This document shows positions 7,089 to 14,822 of a DNA stretch of 16,426 nt, in pieces. This stretch comes from an uncultured Rhodocyclaceae bacterium. GTDB taxonomy: Bacteria > Pseudomonadota > Gammaproteobacteria > Burkholderiales > Rhodocyclaceae. The notes beneath the pieces are model-generated. The model was given only the letters and a program-made list of their open reading frames with translations, searched no databases and was not told the origin of the DNA. The stretch covers positions 1 to 16,426 of the forward strand of contig CALAGF010000165.1 of NCBI GenBank assembly GCA_937892345.1, written 5' to 3'. The position numbers were made by a program, and so were the translations under genes. Positions within the stretch are counted from its first letter, which is position 1. The number at the start of each line of letters is the position of its first letter.

Positions 7089-8396
7089 TCACTTGAAAGG
7101 ATGCTGCTTCAGAATGGTTTCGTCACGCTCGGGACCAGTGGAAACAATCGCAACAGGCACTTCACACAGTGCCTCGAGACGATTCAGGTAGGCCTGCGCA
7201 TTCACCGGCAAATCCTCCCAACGCTTGACGCGGAAAGTCGTACCTTCCCAGCCCGGCATGGTTTCGTAAATCGGCTCACAACGCGCGACTTCATCTGCAC
7301 CGATCGGCAGTAAATCAATAACCTTGTCGCCCAGTTTGTAACCGGTACATATCTTGATTTCCTTGAGACCATCCAGAACATCAAGCTTGGTGATACACAA
7401 TCCGGTCAAACCGTTGATTCGTGCAGAACGACGCAACAATGCGGCATCGAACCAGCCACAACGACGCTTGCGTCCTGTAACCGTACCGAATTCTTTGCCA
7501 ACCGAGAACATTTGATGTCCCGGCGTACCTTCAGTGTCAATATCAAGCTCACTCGGGAACGGACCGCCACCGACGCGCGTGCAATACGCCTTGGTAATAC
7601 CCAGAACGTAGTGGAGCATGCCCGGACCGATACCAGCACCTGCCGAAGCCTGACCCGCAACGCAATTTGAGGAGGTCACAAAGGGATAAGTGCCGTGATC
7701 GATATCAAGCAAGGTGCCCTGCGCGCCCTCGAACAGCATGTTGTGCCCAGCCTTGTGCGCTTCATACAGCGCAGCCGAAACATCAACCACCATGGGCCGT
7801 ATCATTTCCGCATCCGCCATCGCCTGATCGAAGACAGTCTGGAAGTCGACAGCCGGTGCCTTGAAATACTGAGTCAGGACGAAATTGTGGTACTCAAGGA
7901 TGTCCTTGAGCTTTTCTGCGAAACGTTCCGGATGGAAAAGGTCGTACACCCGCAAACCGCGACGCGAAACCTTGTCTTCGTAGGTCGGGCCGATGCCCTT
8001 GCCAGTCGTGCCAATTTTCTTGTCACCCGCTTTGGCGTCTTCGCGGGCTTTGTCGATCGCTGCATGATAGGGCAGGATCAGCGGACATCCCGGACTGATT
8101 TTCAGGCGTGACCGAACGTCAATCCCACCCTTCTCGAGTTCTGCAATTTCGGAAATCAAGTGATGGATGTCGAGCACCACGCCATTGCCGATATAGCAAT
8201 CGACACCATCACGGACAATACCTGAGGGTACCAGATTGAGTTTGTAGACTTGTTCGCCAACGACAAGCGTGTGGCCAGCATTGTGACCGCCCTGAAAGCG
8301 TACGACACCGCGCGCATGATCGGTCAACCAGTCAACGATCTTGCCTTTCCCCTCGTCACCCCATTGCGTACCGACAACAATGACATTCTTTGCCAT
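7089..8396 (-). CDS. purA: Adenylosuccinate synthetase
   Basis: Cytoplasmic enzyme joining IMP and aspartate with GTP to give adenylosuccinate, the first committed step from IMP to AMP. The product is 435 residues, a normal length. The N-terminal GTP-binding signature GTQWGDEGKGKIVDWL carries the catalytic Asp, and GGHNAGHTLVV carries the catalytic His. IGTTGKGIGPTYEDKVSRRG and the C-terminal RKRRCGWFDAALLR signature follow, with the guanine-recognition loop in ITKLDVLDGL. It starts 3 bases after the hisZ stop, and its ribosome-binding site (GAGG) lies inside the end of hisZ, so the two are one transcript. It is the last gene of the long minus-strand cluster. Confidence 0.97.
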   Translation of the reverse strand: MAKNVIVVGTQWGDEGKGKIVDWLTDHARGVVRFQGGHNAGHTLVVGEQVYKLNLVPSGIVRDGVDCYIGNGVVLDIHHLISEIAELEKGGIDVRSRLKISPGCPLILPYHAAIDKAREDAKAGDKKIGTTGKGIGPTYEDKVSRRGLRVYDLFHPERFAEKLKDILEYHNFVLTQYFKAPAVDFQTVFDQAMADAEMIRPMVVDVSAALYEAHKAGHNMLFEGAQGTLLDIDHGTYPFVTSSNCVAGQASAGAGIGPGMLHYVLGITKAYCTRVGGGPFPSELDIDTEGTPGHQMFSVGKEFGTVTGRKRRCGWFDAALLRRSARINGLTGLCITKLDVLDGLKEIKICTGYKLGDKVIDLLPIGADEVARCEPIYETMPGWEGTTFRVKRWEDLPVNAQAYLNRLEALCEVPVAIVSTGPERDETILKQHPFK

Positions 8397-8399
8397 TTT

Positions 8400-9554
8400 C
8401 TAGTCCTCTTGTATTGCTTCAATAATCCATTGGCCACCAACACAAGCCAGTTTCCTGTCACAAAGCGGGCCTTCGCAGGCCAGTTCGCCGGGCAGGAGCT
8501 CAACAACAATTTCGCCTCTTTCACGCAGGGCTGCAATGTGGGCGCCCAACACGGTATCGTTCGCTGCGTAAGGCGCAAGTATCGCCGAAGCGCTTCGCCC
8601 TGCATCACCCAGACGAGCCAGCTCGCGCAGATCCATTGAAAATCCGGTTGCGGGACGTCCGCGCCCGAAAGCCTGGCCGGCATTATCGTATCTGCCGCCC
8701 AGAGCAATCGCAGCGGGGTAGCCTTCACAGTATGCGGCAAACACCACCCCGTTGTGATAGTGATAGCCGCGCAGATCGGCAAGATCGACCGAGAAACACA
8801 TGTCCGGCGCAGCTTGGGTCAGGTGATCCAGCTCGTCGAGCGCACGGGAAATGGCCGGTAACTCCGGCAAGACCTGACGGGCACGCGAAATAATCTCGCA
8901 ACCACCATAAAGCGCCGGCAAGGCCATCAGCGCAAAACGATAATTTTCAGGCAAGTCAATACAGGCTGCAGCCAAACCCGGCACATCCTTGCTGCGCAGC
9001 AGTTCCAGCAACTGATTCTCGGCCTCACGCGGCAAACCCGCCGCCTCTACCAAGGCCCTGAAGATGCCGACATGACCGAGATCGATGCGCGCCAACTTTA
9101 GCTTGACACGATCAAAAGCCGTTGCCATGAGGCGGACAATTTCCAAATCTGCTTCGATTCCGGCGTAACCATAAAGCTCCGCGCCAATCTGAAGTTGCTC
9201 ACGCCCCGCAAATACGGTCGCTGGCAGAGTATGGAGAACGCTGCCGCAATAGCAGAGACGGGTCACCCCTTGATGATTCAGCAAATGCGCATCAATCCGC
9301 GCAGCCTGGGGCGTAATGTCAGCTCTGACGCCAAGCGTGCGCCCGGACAACTGGTCAACGAGCTTGAAGGTCCTGAGGTTCAGATCCTGGCCCGCACCGG
9401 TCAGCAGCGAATCGAGATACTCCAGCATCGGAGGCATCACAAACTCGAATCCACGCAGGCGGAAATGATCGAGCAGCGAACGTCTCAGGGTTTCAATACG
9501 CGCCGCTTCCAAAGGCAGTGCGTCAGCGATGTATTCAGGTAACAGCCAGTTCAT
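8400..9554 (-). CDS. hisZ: ATP phosphoribosyltransferase regulatory subunit HisZ
   Basis: Paralogue of histidyl-tRNA synthetase that lacks aminoacylation activity and forms a hetero-octamer with the short form of HisG, controlling the first step of histidine biosynthesis. It has 384 residues from the chosen start. Class II synthetase-like core: MNWLLPEYIADALP at the N-terminus, EFVMPPMLEYLDSLL, then FKLVDQLSGRTLGVRADITPQAARIDAH (motif 2 region), LQIGAELYGYAG, and the GYHYHNGVVFAAY / ALGGRYDNAGQAFGR stretch. The start at 9554 gives the usual MNWLLPEY opening and an ATGA overlap with the DUF2065 gene stop. A frame from 9659 would add 35 residues lying inside the DUF2065 gene. No strong Shine-Dalgarno is present, which fits translational coupling. 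Presence of hisZ implies a short-form hisG elsewhere in the genome. Confidence 0.94.
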   Translation of the reverse strand: MNWLLPEYIADALPLEAARIETLRRSLLDHFRLRGFEFVMPPMLEYLDSLLTGAGQDLNLRTFKLVDQLSGRTLGVRADITPQAARIDAHLLNHQGVTRLCYCGSVLHTLPATVFAGREQLQIGAELYGYAGIEADLEIVRLMATAFDRVKLKLARIDLGHVGIFRALVEAAGLPREAENQLLELLRSKDVPGLAAACIDLPENYRFALMALPALYGGCEIISRARQVLPELPAISRALDELDHLTQAAPDMCFSVDLADLRGYHYHNGVVFAAYCEGYPAAIALGGRYDNAGQAFGRGRPATGFSMDLRELARLGDAGRSASAILAPYAANDTVLGAHIAALRERGEIVVELLPGELACEGPLCDRKLACVGGQWIIEAIQED

Positions 9555-9736
9555 GTAAAAAGCATCATCACTATAAGTCCGACCAACATGGAGCTCAGCC
9601 CGATAAAACGGATCTGACCATCCGACAAGCGGATCAGGCGTGTAAAGGTTTCCCGCCAAGCTGCAGGCGCGATGAAAGGCATTGCCCCTTCAAGCACCAG
9701 CATCAACGCAAAGGCGAGCAAAATCGTGGACGTCAT
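9551..9736 (-). CDS. DUF2065 (YjeT-like) small inner-membrane protein
   Basis: A 61-residue protein with two hydrophobic segments: residues ~4-24 (ILLAFALMLVLEGAMPFIAP) and ~43-60 (IRFIGLSSMLVGLIVMMLF), joined by a polar loop containing WRETFTRLIRLSDGQIR. Composition, length and position directly after hflC match the DUF2065/YjeT family, which sits in the same place in E. coli. Function unknown; association with HflKC is inferred from linkage only. It begins 13 bases after the hflC stop, with AGGA as a weak ribosome-binding site, and its TGA overlaps the hisZ ATG. Confidence 0.9.
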   Translation of the reverse strand: MTSTILLAFALMLVLEGAMPFIAPAAWRETFTRLIRLSDGQIRFIGLSSMLVGLIVMMLFT

Positions 9737-9749
9737 TCGCGCAGCGGTC

Positions 9750-10619
9750 CTAGCGGCCGATATTCTTCATGTACTTGAAGAAATCAGAATTCGGCTCAAC
9801 GACAAGGACGTCACTCTTGTTCGCAAAGCTGCTGCGATAAGCTTCCAGGCTGCGGTAGAACGCATAGAACTCGGGATTCTTGCCGAATGCTTCCCCATAC
9901 GTAGCGGCAGCCTTGGCATCGCCCTCACCCTTGGTCTTCTGGGCATCACGATAAGCTTCAGCAATCAGGATTTCCCGTTGACGATCGGCGTCTGCACGAA
10001 TTTTTTCGGCCTCGGCAGCCCCCTCGGAGCGCAATTCATTCGCTACACGCTTGCGCTCAGCCTCCATACGGCGGTAGACCGCAACACTGACTTCATCTGG
10101 CAATTCCACACGCTTCAGACGGACATCAACAATCTGAACACCGATCTTGCGTGCATCCACATCAGCCTTCTCCCGCATCTGATCCATGATTTTGTCTCGC
10201 TCACCGGATATGACATCGTGCACGAGGCGCTTACCGAATTCTTCGCGCAATCCAGCGTTGACCGTTTGACTCAAGCGGGTACGGGCGCGGGTTTCGTCGC
10301 CACCAACCGAAATGTAGTAGAGCTTTGGATCAATGATGCGCCATTTGATATACGAATCCACCAGCACATTTTTCTTCTCGGAAGTAATGAAGCGTTCCGG
10401 ATCAGCACTGTCCATGGTCAGGATCCGATTATCGAAATAGCGGACAGTCTGGATCAGGGGGATTTTGAAATTCAGGCCAGCCTCGGTCACTGCCCGCTTG
10501 ACCTCTCCAAATTGTGACACCAGCGCATACTGCCGCTGATCGACCGTAAACACCGACGACGACAATACGAGGAGCACCAATACGAGCGCCCCGCCAAGCA
10601 CATTCAAGCGCGAACTCAT
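9750..10619 (-). CDS. hflC: HflC, FtsH protease modulator (SPFH family)
   Basis: Partner of HflK in a large membrane-anchored SPFH complex that encloses and restrains the AAA protease FtsH. The product is 289 residues. An N-terminal membrane anchor (NVLGGALVLVLLVLSSSVF) is followed by the SPFH/Band-7 domain beginning VDQRQYALVSQFGEV and the conserved GLNFKIPLIQTV. A charged helical coiled-coil region follows (YRRMEAERKRVANELRSEG and AEKIRADADRQREILIAEAY), then a short C-terminal part ending FKYMKNIGR. The start has a strong ribosome-binding site (GGGAGG) located in the end of hflK, and TGATG at the junction shares one base between the hflK stop and the hflC start, as expected for subunits made in equal amounts. 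Confidence 0.97.
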   Translation of the reverse strand: MSSRLNVLGGALVLVLLVLSSSVFTVDQRQYALVSQFGEVKRAVTEAGLNFKIPLIQTVRYFDNRILTMDSADPERFITSEKKNVLVDSYIKWRIIDPKLYYISVGGDETRARTRLSQTVNAGLREEFGKRLVHDVISGERDKIMDQMREKADVDARKIGVQIVDVRLKRVELPDEVSVAVYRRMEAERKRVANELRSEGAAEAEKIRADADRQREILIAEAYRDAQKTKGEGDAKAAATYGEAFGKNPEFYAFYRSLEAYRSSFANKSDVLVVEPNSDFFKYMKNIGR

Positions 10620-11926
10620 CAGCGAGCCTCCCGATCACGTGAACTCAGCGAACCAGTACGCGAGTTCGAACCATAATTATTACCACCCACCTGTGGAGCA
10701 CGCTCCGACTGCGGCGGAACATCACCAGCGAAAGGTTGCGCACTACGTGTCCCCGGACCGGTAATCTGACCATTTTCTGCATTGCCTGCAGCGGCCGCCT
10801 GTCCTGGTGCAGCCGCTGCCTGCATCAGCTTGTCCAGCGGCAAGTACAGCAAATTGCCCTGACCCTTGGCATCTACCAGCACTTTGGTCGTATTCGAGTA
10901 AATCTGCTGCATGGTTTCGAGATACATGCGCTGACGGGTCACTTCCGGCGCCTTGGCATACTCGGCCTGTACCTGACGGAAGCGGGAAGCATCACCCTCA
11001 GAGGATGAAATCACACGCTGCTTGTAGCCTTCAGCCTCTTCCAGCAAGCGTGCTGCAGTCCCCTTGGCGCGAGGAATCACATCATTGGCGTAGGCCTGCC
11101 CTTCATTCTTCTGCCGCTCCTTGTCCTGGCCGGCTTTTACAGCATCGTCAAAGGCTGCCTGAACCTGTTCCGGAGGCTGGGCGTTTTGCATAGTAACCTT
11201 CGAAATCAGTATCCCGCCCTTGTAACGATCCATGATTTCCTGCATCAGTTTGGCCGCCTCAGTAGCAATCTGCTCGCGCCCTTCATACAGCACGAAATCC
11301 ATCTTGCTCTTGCCGACGATCTCGCGAACCGCAGCTTCAGCAGCACCAATTACCGCCTCGTCCGGATGACGGTTATTGAACAGGTAGTCAACAGGATCCT
11401 TCAGGATGTATTGCACTGCAAACTGGATATTGACGATGTTTTCGTCATCGGTCAGCATCAGCGCTTCCTTGAGCACCTTGTTCTTCTCACTACCGCGGTA
11501 GCCGATTTCAACAGTGCGCACTCCGGTCAAGTTGATCAGCTCATGCGTCTGTAGCGGATACGGCAAACGCCAGCGCAAGCCCGGCTCCGTCGTTTCGACC
11601 AATTTCCCGAATTGCAGCACAATGCCGCGCTGCGAAGCATCCACAATATAAAAACCCGAGGCGAGCCACGCGACTGCAACTAAGCCTGCGAGAAGGCCAA
11701 TGCCACCGCTAAGGAATTTTGGATTGAAGTCTACCGGCGGCATGCGCGGACCATCACCACCGCCCTGACCGCCGCCGTTTTTCTTCCCGAACATGCCGGA
11801 CAGCTTGCGATTGAAATCACGCCACAACTCTTCCAAGTCGGGGGGGCCGTCGTTCGGACGGCGTGAGCCATTGGGCCGCTCGCCATTATCGCCACGATTA
11901 CCCCATTGCGGATCGTTCAGCGACAT
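10619..11926 (-). CDS. hflK: HflK, FtsH protease modulator (SPFH family)
   Basis: Forms the alternating HflK/HflC cage around FtsH in the inner membrane. With the start at 11926 (MSLNDPQWGNRG) it has 435 residues. The N-terminal ~75 residues are polar and Gly/Pro/Asn-rich with PPDLEELWRDFNRKLSGMFG and a GGGQGGGDG run. A transmembrane helix follows (GIGLLAGLVAVAWLASGFYIV), then the SPFH domain (DASQRGIVLQFGKLVETTEPGLRWRLPYP), the helical region (GTAARLLEEAEGYKQRVISS, RQVQAEYAKAPEVTRQRMYLETM), and a low-complexity Ala/Gly/Ser tail. A longer frame from 12043 is rejected: its extra 39 residues overlap hflX and lack family character. The gap to hflX is 37 bases. Confidence 0.96.
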   Translation of the reverse strand: MSLNDPQWGNRGDNGERPNGSRRPNDGPPDLEELWRDFNRKLSGMFGKKNGGGQGGGDGPRMPPVDFNPKFLSGGIGLLAGLVAVAWLASGFYIVDASQRGIVLQFGKLVETTEPGLRWRLPYPLQTHELINLTGVRTVEIGYRGSEKNKVLKEALMLTDDENIVNIQFAVQYILKDPVDYLFNNRHPDEAVIGAAEAAVREIVGKSKMDFVLYEGREQIATEAAKLMQEIMDRYKGGILISKVTMQNAQPPEQVQAAFDDAVKAGQDKERQKNEGQAYANDVIPRAKGTAARLLEEAEGYKQRVISSSEGDASRFRQVQAEYAKAPEVTRQRMYLETMQQIYSNTTKVLVDAKGQGNLLYLPLDKLMQAAAAPGQAAAAGNAENGQITGPGTRSAQPFAGDVPPQSERAPQVGGNNYGSNSRTGSLSSRDREAR

Positions 11927-11963
11927 GAGAATACCTATAGTTGGAATCATGAATATCGGGAGT

Positions 11964-13118
11964 TCAATTAGAGAAATCGAGTTGTGCCAGATGGGCTGCC
12001 TCATCGAGCGCCTTACGACGCGCCTCAAGCTTGGCCCGGGCATATTCGGCCAGCGTCTCGCGCATTAGTTCCAAACCTTCGCCTGAACGCGCACTGACTC
12101 GAACCCGAACGATATTACCATACTCGTCTGGATCGACTCCCGGCCCGGCGTCAGTCAGATCTATCTTGTTCCAGATGACCACCTGAGGCACCTCGTGGGC
12201 ACCAATTTCTTCGAGCACCTTGTTGACTTCCGCAACCTGGTCGTCACGGGCATGGCTGGCGCTATCGACCACATGCAGCAGGATATCGGCATCGGTTGCC
12301 GCTTCGAGTGTTGCATGAAAAGCATCAACCAGTGCATGCGGCAAATCACGAATAAATCCAACGGTATCGGAAACCACCACATTGCCGGCGCCGGCAATCC
12401 ATATCTTGCGCGAAGTGGTATCGAGCGTTGCAAACAGCTGGTCAGCGGCATATGCACCGGCATGCGTCAGCGCATTGAACAGCGTCGACTTTCCGGCATT
12501 GGTGTAGCCCACCAGAGACACATTCAAAACGTCGCCCCGCATTCGCGCCTTGCGTTGCACCCCTCGCTGACGAGAGAGCCGCGACAGGCGTTCCTTGAGC
12601 AATTTGACCCGTTTACCGAGCAAGCGGCGATCGGTTTCGAGTTGTGTCTCACCCGGACCGCGCATGCCGATCCCACCACGCTGACGCTCAAGGTGCGTCC
12701 AGCCACGAACCAGGCGGGTGGACAAATGCTCCAACTGGGCCAGTTCAACCTGTAACTTTCCCTCAGCACTTGACGCGCGCAAGGCAAAAATATCCAGAAT
12801 CAGACTGTTGCGGTCAACAACCCGGCACTTGAGTTCTCGTTCCAGATTACGCTGTTGTGCCGGAGAAAGTTGGTGATTGAAAATCACCAACTGTGCGTCT
12901 GCTGCAGCGACCATGGCAGCCACCTCGTCAACCTTGCCCTTGCCGGCAAAGGTTTTGGCGTCAGGCGCATGACGGCGTCCGTGAACTTCAGCAACCACGA
13001 CGCCGCCTGCTGACTCGGTCAACAGGCGCACTTCTTCCAGCTGGTCCTCGATATCGGACTGACCGAAATCAATCTGAACGACGACAGCACGCTCACCCGA
13101 AGCGGGGCGCTCAAGCAT
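11964..13118 (-). CDS. hflX: GTPase HflX
   Basis: Ribosome-binding translational GTPase that splits stalled or hibernating 70S particles, mainly under heat stress. The product is 384 residues. The N-terminal HflX domain (residues ~10-125) contains TFAGKGKVDEVAAMV and the NHQLSPAQQRNLER motif. A linker carries RGGIGMRGPGETQLETDRR, diagnostic of the family, followed by a basic helical segment. The G domain (~200 onward) shows G1 GYTNAGKST, a G2-region Thr in FATLDTTSR, G3 DTVGF and G4 NKID. The C-terminus is short and charged, as in the shorter HflX proteins. It follows hfq with a 57-base gap that contains a strong hairpin, so hflX may be made at lower levels than hfq. No strong ribosome-binding site is visible. 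Confidence 0.96.
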   Translation of the reverse strand: MLERPASGERAVVVQIDFGQSDIEDQLEEVRLLTESAGGVVVAEVHGRRHAPDAKTFAGKGKVDEVAAMVAAADAQLVIFNHQLSPAQQRNLERELKCRVVDRNSLILDIFALRASSAEGKLQVELAQLEHLSTRLVRGWTHLERQRGGIGMRGPGETQLETDRRLLGKRVKLLKERLSRLSRQRGVQRKARMRGDVLNVSLVGYTNAGKSTLFNALTHAGAYAADQLFATLDTTSRKIWIAGAGNVVVSDTVGFIRDLPHALVDAFHATLEAATDADILLHVVDSASHARDDQVAEVNKVLEEIGAHEVPQVVIWNKIDLTDAGPGVDPDEYGNIVRVRVSARSGEGLELMRETLAEYARAKLEARRKALDEAAHLAQLDFSN

Positions 13119-13138
13119 CGGCGAATCCCGGAGTCAGC

Positions 13139-13162
13139 GATGCTCCGTGGGGACGGAGCATC
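13139..13162 (-). terminator. Perfect hairpin in the hfq-hflX gap (attenuator or 3' end of hfq mRNA)
   Basis: On the minus strand GATGCTCCGT, loop CCCC, ACGGAGCATC: a perfect 10-bp stem starting 13 bases after the hfq stop and ending 20 bases before the hflX start. No T-run follows, so it is not a canonical intrinsic terminator. It could lower read-through into hflX or protect a short hfq mRNA from 3' decay. Confidence 0.5.
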
Positions 13163-13175
13163 TGGATCAAACGAC

Positions 13176-13412
13176 TTATTCTGCGACCTGCTCTTGTTGA
13201 AGATTGACCGGACGCGCAGGCACAACCGTGGAAATGGCGTGCTTGTATACCATCTGGGTAACCGTGTTCTTCAGAAGAACAACGTACTGATCGAAAGACT
13301 CGACCTGTCCCTGCAATTTGATGCCGTTCACCAGATAAATTGAAACAGGAACATGTTCCCGACGAAGTGCGTTGAGGAAGGGGTCTTGTAAGAGTTGCCC
13401 TTTGTTGCTCAT
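13176..13412 (-). CDS. hfq: RNA chaperone Hfq
   Basis: Homohexameric Sm-like protein that binds small RNAs and mRNAs and promotes their pairing. The product is 78 residues, typical for betaproteobacteria. MSNKGQLLQDPFLNALRREHVPVSIYLVNGIKLQGQV gives the N-terminal helix and Sm1 motif; DQYVVLLKNTVTQMVYKHAISTVVP gives Sm2 with the YKHA signature that forms the proximal-face uridine pocket. A short polar tail ends in QQEQVAE. The start at 13412 is preferred to an in-frame ATG 22 codons earlier because it matches the conserved MSNKGQ(L) opening and has GGAG 8 bases upstream. The gene lies 78 bases after der, with a possible promoter of its own and A-rich leader triplets. Confidence 0.98.
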   Translation of the reverse strand: MSNKGQLLQDPFLNALRREHVPVSIYLVNGIKLQGQVESFDQYVVLLKNTVTQMVYKHAISTVVPARPVNLQQEQVAE

Positions 13413-13448
13413 GGTGTGGACTCCATGTGTGTTGTTATTGAGGGTCCT

Positions 13449-13478
13449 AATGTACCCAAAATCATTCGGCGACGCCAA
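13449..13478 (-). promoter_or_regulatory. Possible hfq promoter
   Basis: In the der-hfq gap the minus strand reads TTGGCG (13478-13473), an 18-base spacer, then TACATT (13454-13449). Each hexamer matches the sigma-70 consensus at four of six positions. Transcription would begin about 30 bases before the hfq start. The match is modest; read-through from der is an alternative. Confidence 0.3.
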
Positions 13479-13490
13479 AAGAATTTATGT

Positions 13491-14822
13491 TTATTTCTTG
13501 TCCTTGTCCGCAAAGGGATTTTTCGCCGTTACGAACTGGAAACGCAAAGGCGTTCCCTGCAAACGGAAAACTTCTCGGAAGGTATGTTCAAGATAGCGCC
13601 GATAACTTTCCGAAATCTGGTCCACTGCATTTCCATGGACCACAATAATGGGCGGATTCGAGCCACCTTGATGCGCGTAGCGCGGCTTGGGTCTGAACAG
13701 ACCGTGCTTGGGCGGTGCCTGCTTGGCCACGGCATCGGCCAGCACGCGCGTCAGCCGCGGCGTCGACAACTTGGTCATGGCTGCAGCATAGGCAGAATCG
13801 ACCGACTTGAAGAGATTTTCCAGACCGATGTTTTCCTTGGCCGAGACGAAATGAAACTTCGCGAACTCGAGAAATTTGAGCTTGCGTTGCAGAATCTGGC
13901 GAGTTTGCTCACGCACGTAGGAATCCAGCCCATCCCACTTGTTGACCGCAACAACCAGCGCTCGACCGGACTGAACGATAAAATCCGCGATATGCGCATC
14001 CTGATCAGAGACATCGGCCTGCGCATCGACCATCAGGATGACCACATTGGCGTCTTCGATGGATTGCAGCGTTTTGACTACGGAAAATTTTTCGACGGTT
14101 TCAAAGACTTTTCCACGCTTGCGCATCCCAGCCGTATCAACCAGAACATACTTGCGCCCGCCGCGCTCGAAATCGATCTCGATTGAGTCGCGGGTTGTCC
14201 CTGGCGCATCGAAGGCAATAACCCGTTCCTCGCCGAGCAAGGTATTGATCATCGTCGACTTGCCAACGTTCGGGCGACCCACGATCGCTACCTTGATTGA
14301 ATCGGAATGCCATTCGTCATCCTCCGGCTCGGGAAAGCATTCCAGTGCCAGTTCAACCAGGCCGCGCACACCTTCGCCATGCGCCGCAGAAATTGCGTTC
14401 GGCTCCCCTAGACCCAGCTCATGGAATTCGGCTTCAATCATGCCGGAATTCATGCCTTCAGCCTTGTTGACCGCAACCAGCACCGGCCGATCGAGACGCC
14501 GCAACTTGTTGGCGATCTCCTTGTCATGGGGAGTCAAGCCCGTTCGACCATCAACCACGAAAATCACCGCATCCGCTTCCGCGATTGCCTGCTCTGTCTG
14601 GCGCGCCATTTCATGCAGGATGCCTTCTTTGATCAGCGGCTCGAAACCTCCGGTGTCAACTACCAGAAAAGGCTTCTTGCCGATCTTGCCGTGGCCGTAG
14701 TGACGATCCCGTGTCAGGCCCGGCATATCGGCAACGATGGCATCGCGCGACTTGGTCATGCGGTTGAAAAGCGTCGACTTCCCGACATTGGGACGCCCGA
14801 CCAATACGATAGTGGGTTTCAT
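13491..14822 (-). CDS. der: Ribosome biogenesis GTPase Der (EngA)
   Basis: Essential double-GTPase needed for maturation of the 50S ribosomal subunit. The product is 443 residues. There are two tandem G domains: the first opens MKPTIVLVGRPNVGKST, with G3 DTGGF and G4 NKAE; the second, from about residue 180, has VAIVGRPNVGKST, G3 DTAGM (followed by RKRGKVFETVEKFSVVKTL) and G4 NKWD. An acidic linker (FPEPEDDEW) separates them. The C-terminal KH-like domain includes PPKHGLFRPKPRYAHQGGSNPPIIVVHGN and LEHTFREVFRLQGTPLRFQF. The start overlaps the bamB stop by ATGA and has GAGGT upstream, so Der and BamB are translationally coupled. The bamB-der pairing is conserved in gamma- and betaproteobacteria. 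Confidence 0.98.
   Translation of the reverse strand: MKPTIVLVGRPNVGKSTLFNRMTKSRDAIVADMPGLTRDRHYGHGKIGKKPFLVVDTGGFEPLIKEGILHEMARQTEQAIAEADAVIFVVDGRTGLTPHDKEIANKLRRLDRPVLVAVNKAEGMNSGMIEAEFHELGLGEPNAISAAHGEGVRGLVELALECFPEPEDDEWHSDSIKVAIVGRPNVGKSTMINTLLGEERVIAFDAPGTTRDSIEIDFERGGRKYVLVDTAGMRKRGKVFETVEKFSVVKTLQSIEDANVVILMVDAQADVSDQDAHIADFIVQSGRALVVAVNKWDGLDSYVREQTRQILQRKLKFLEFAKFHFVSAKENIGLENLFKSVDSAYAAAMTKLSTPRLTRVLADAVAKQAPPKHGLFRPKPRYAHQGGSNPPIIVVHGNAVDQISESYRRYLEHTFREVFRLQGTPLRFQFVTAKNPFADKDKK

Noticed and set aside
9672..10517. 281-codon open frame on the plus strand
   Set aside because: Lies wholly antisense to hflC, which has clear SPFH homology; no ribosome-binding site or recognisable domain.
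13395..14186. 263-codon open frame on the plus strand
   Set aside because: Antisense to der and the hfq leader; no domain or signal.
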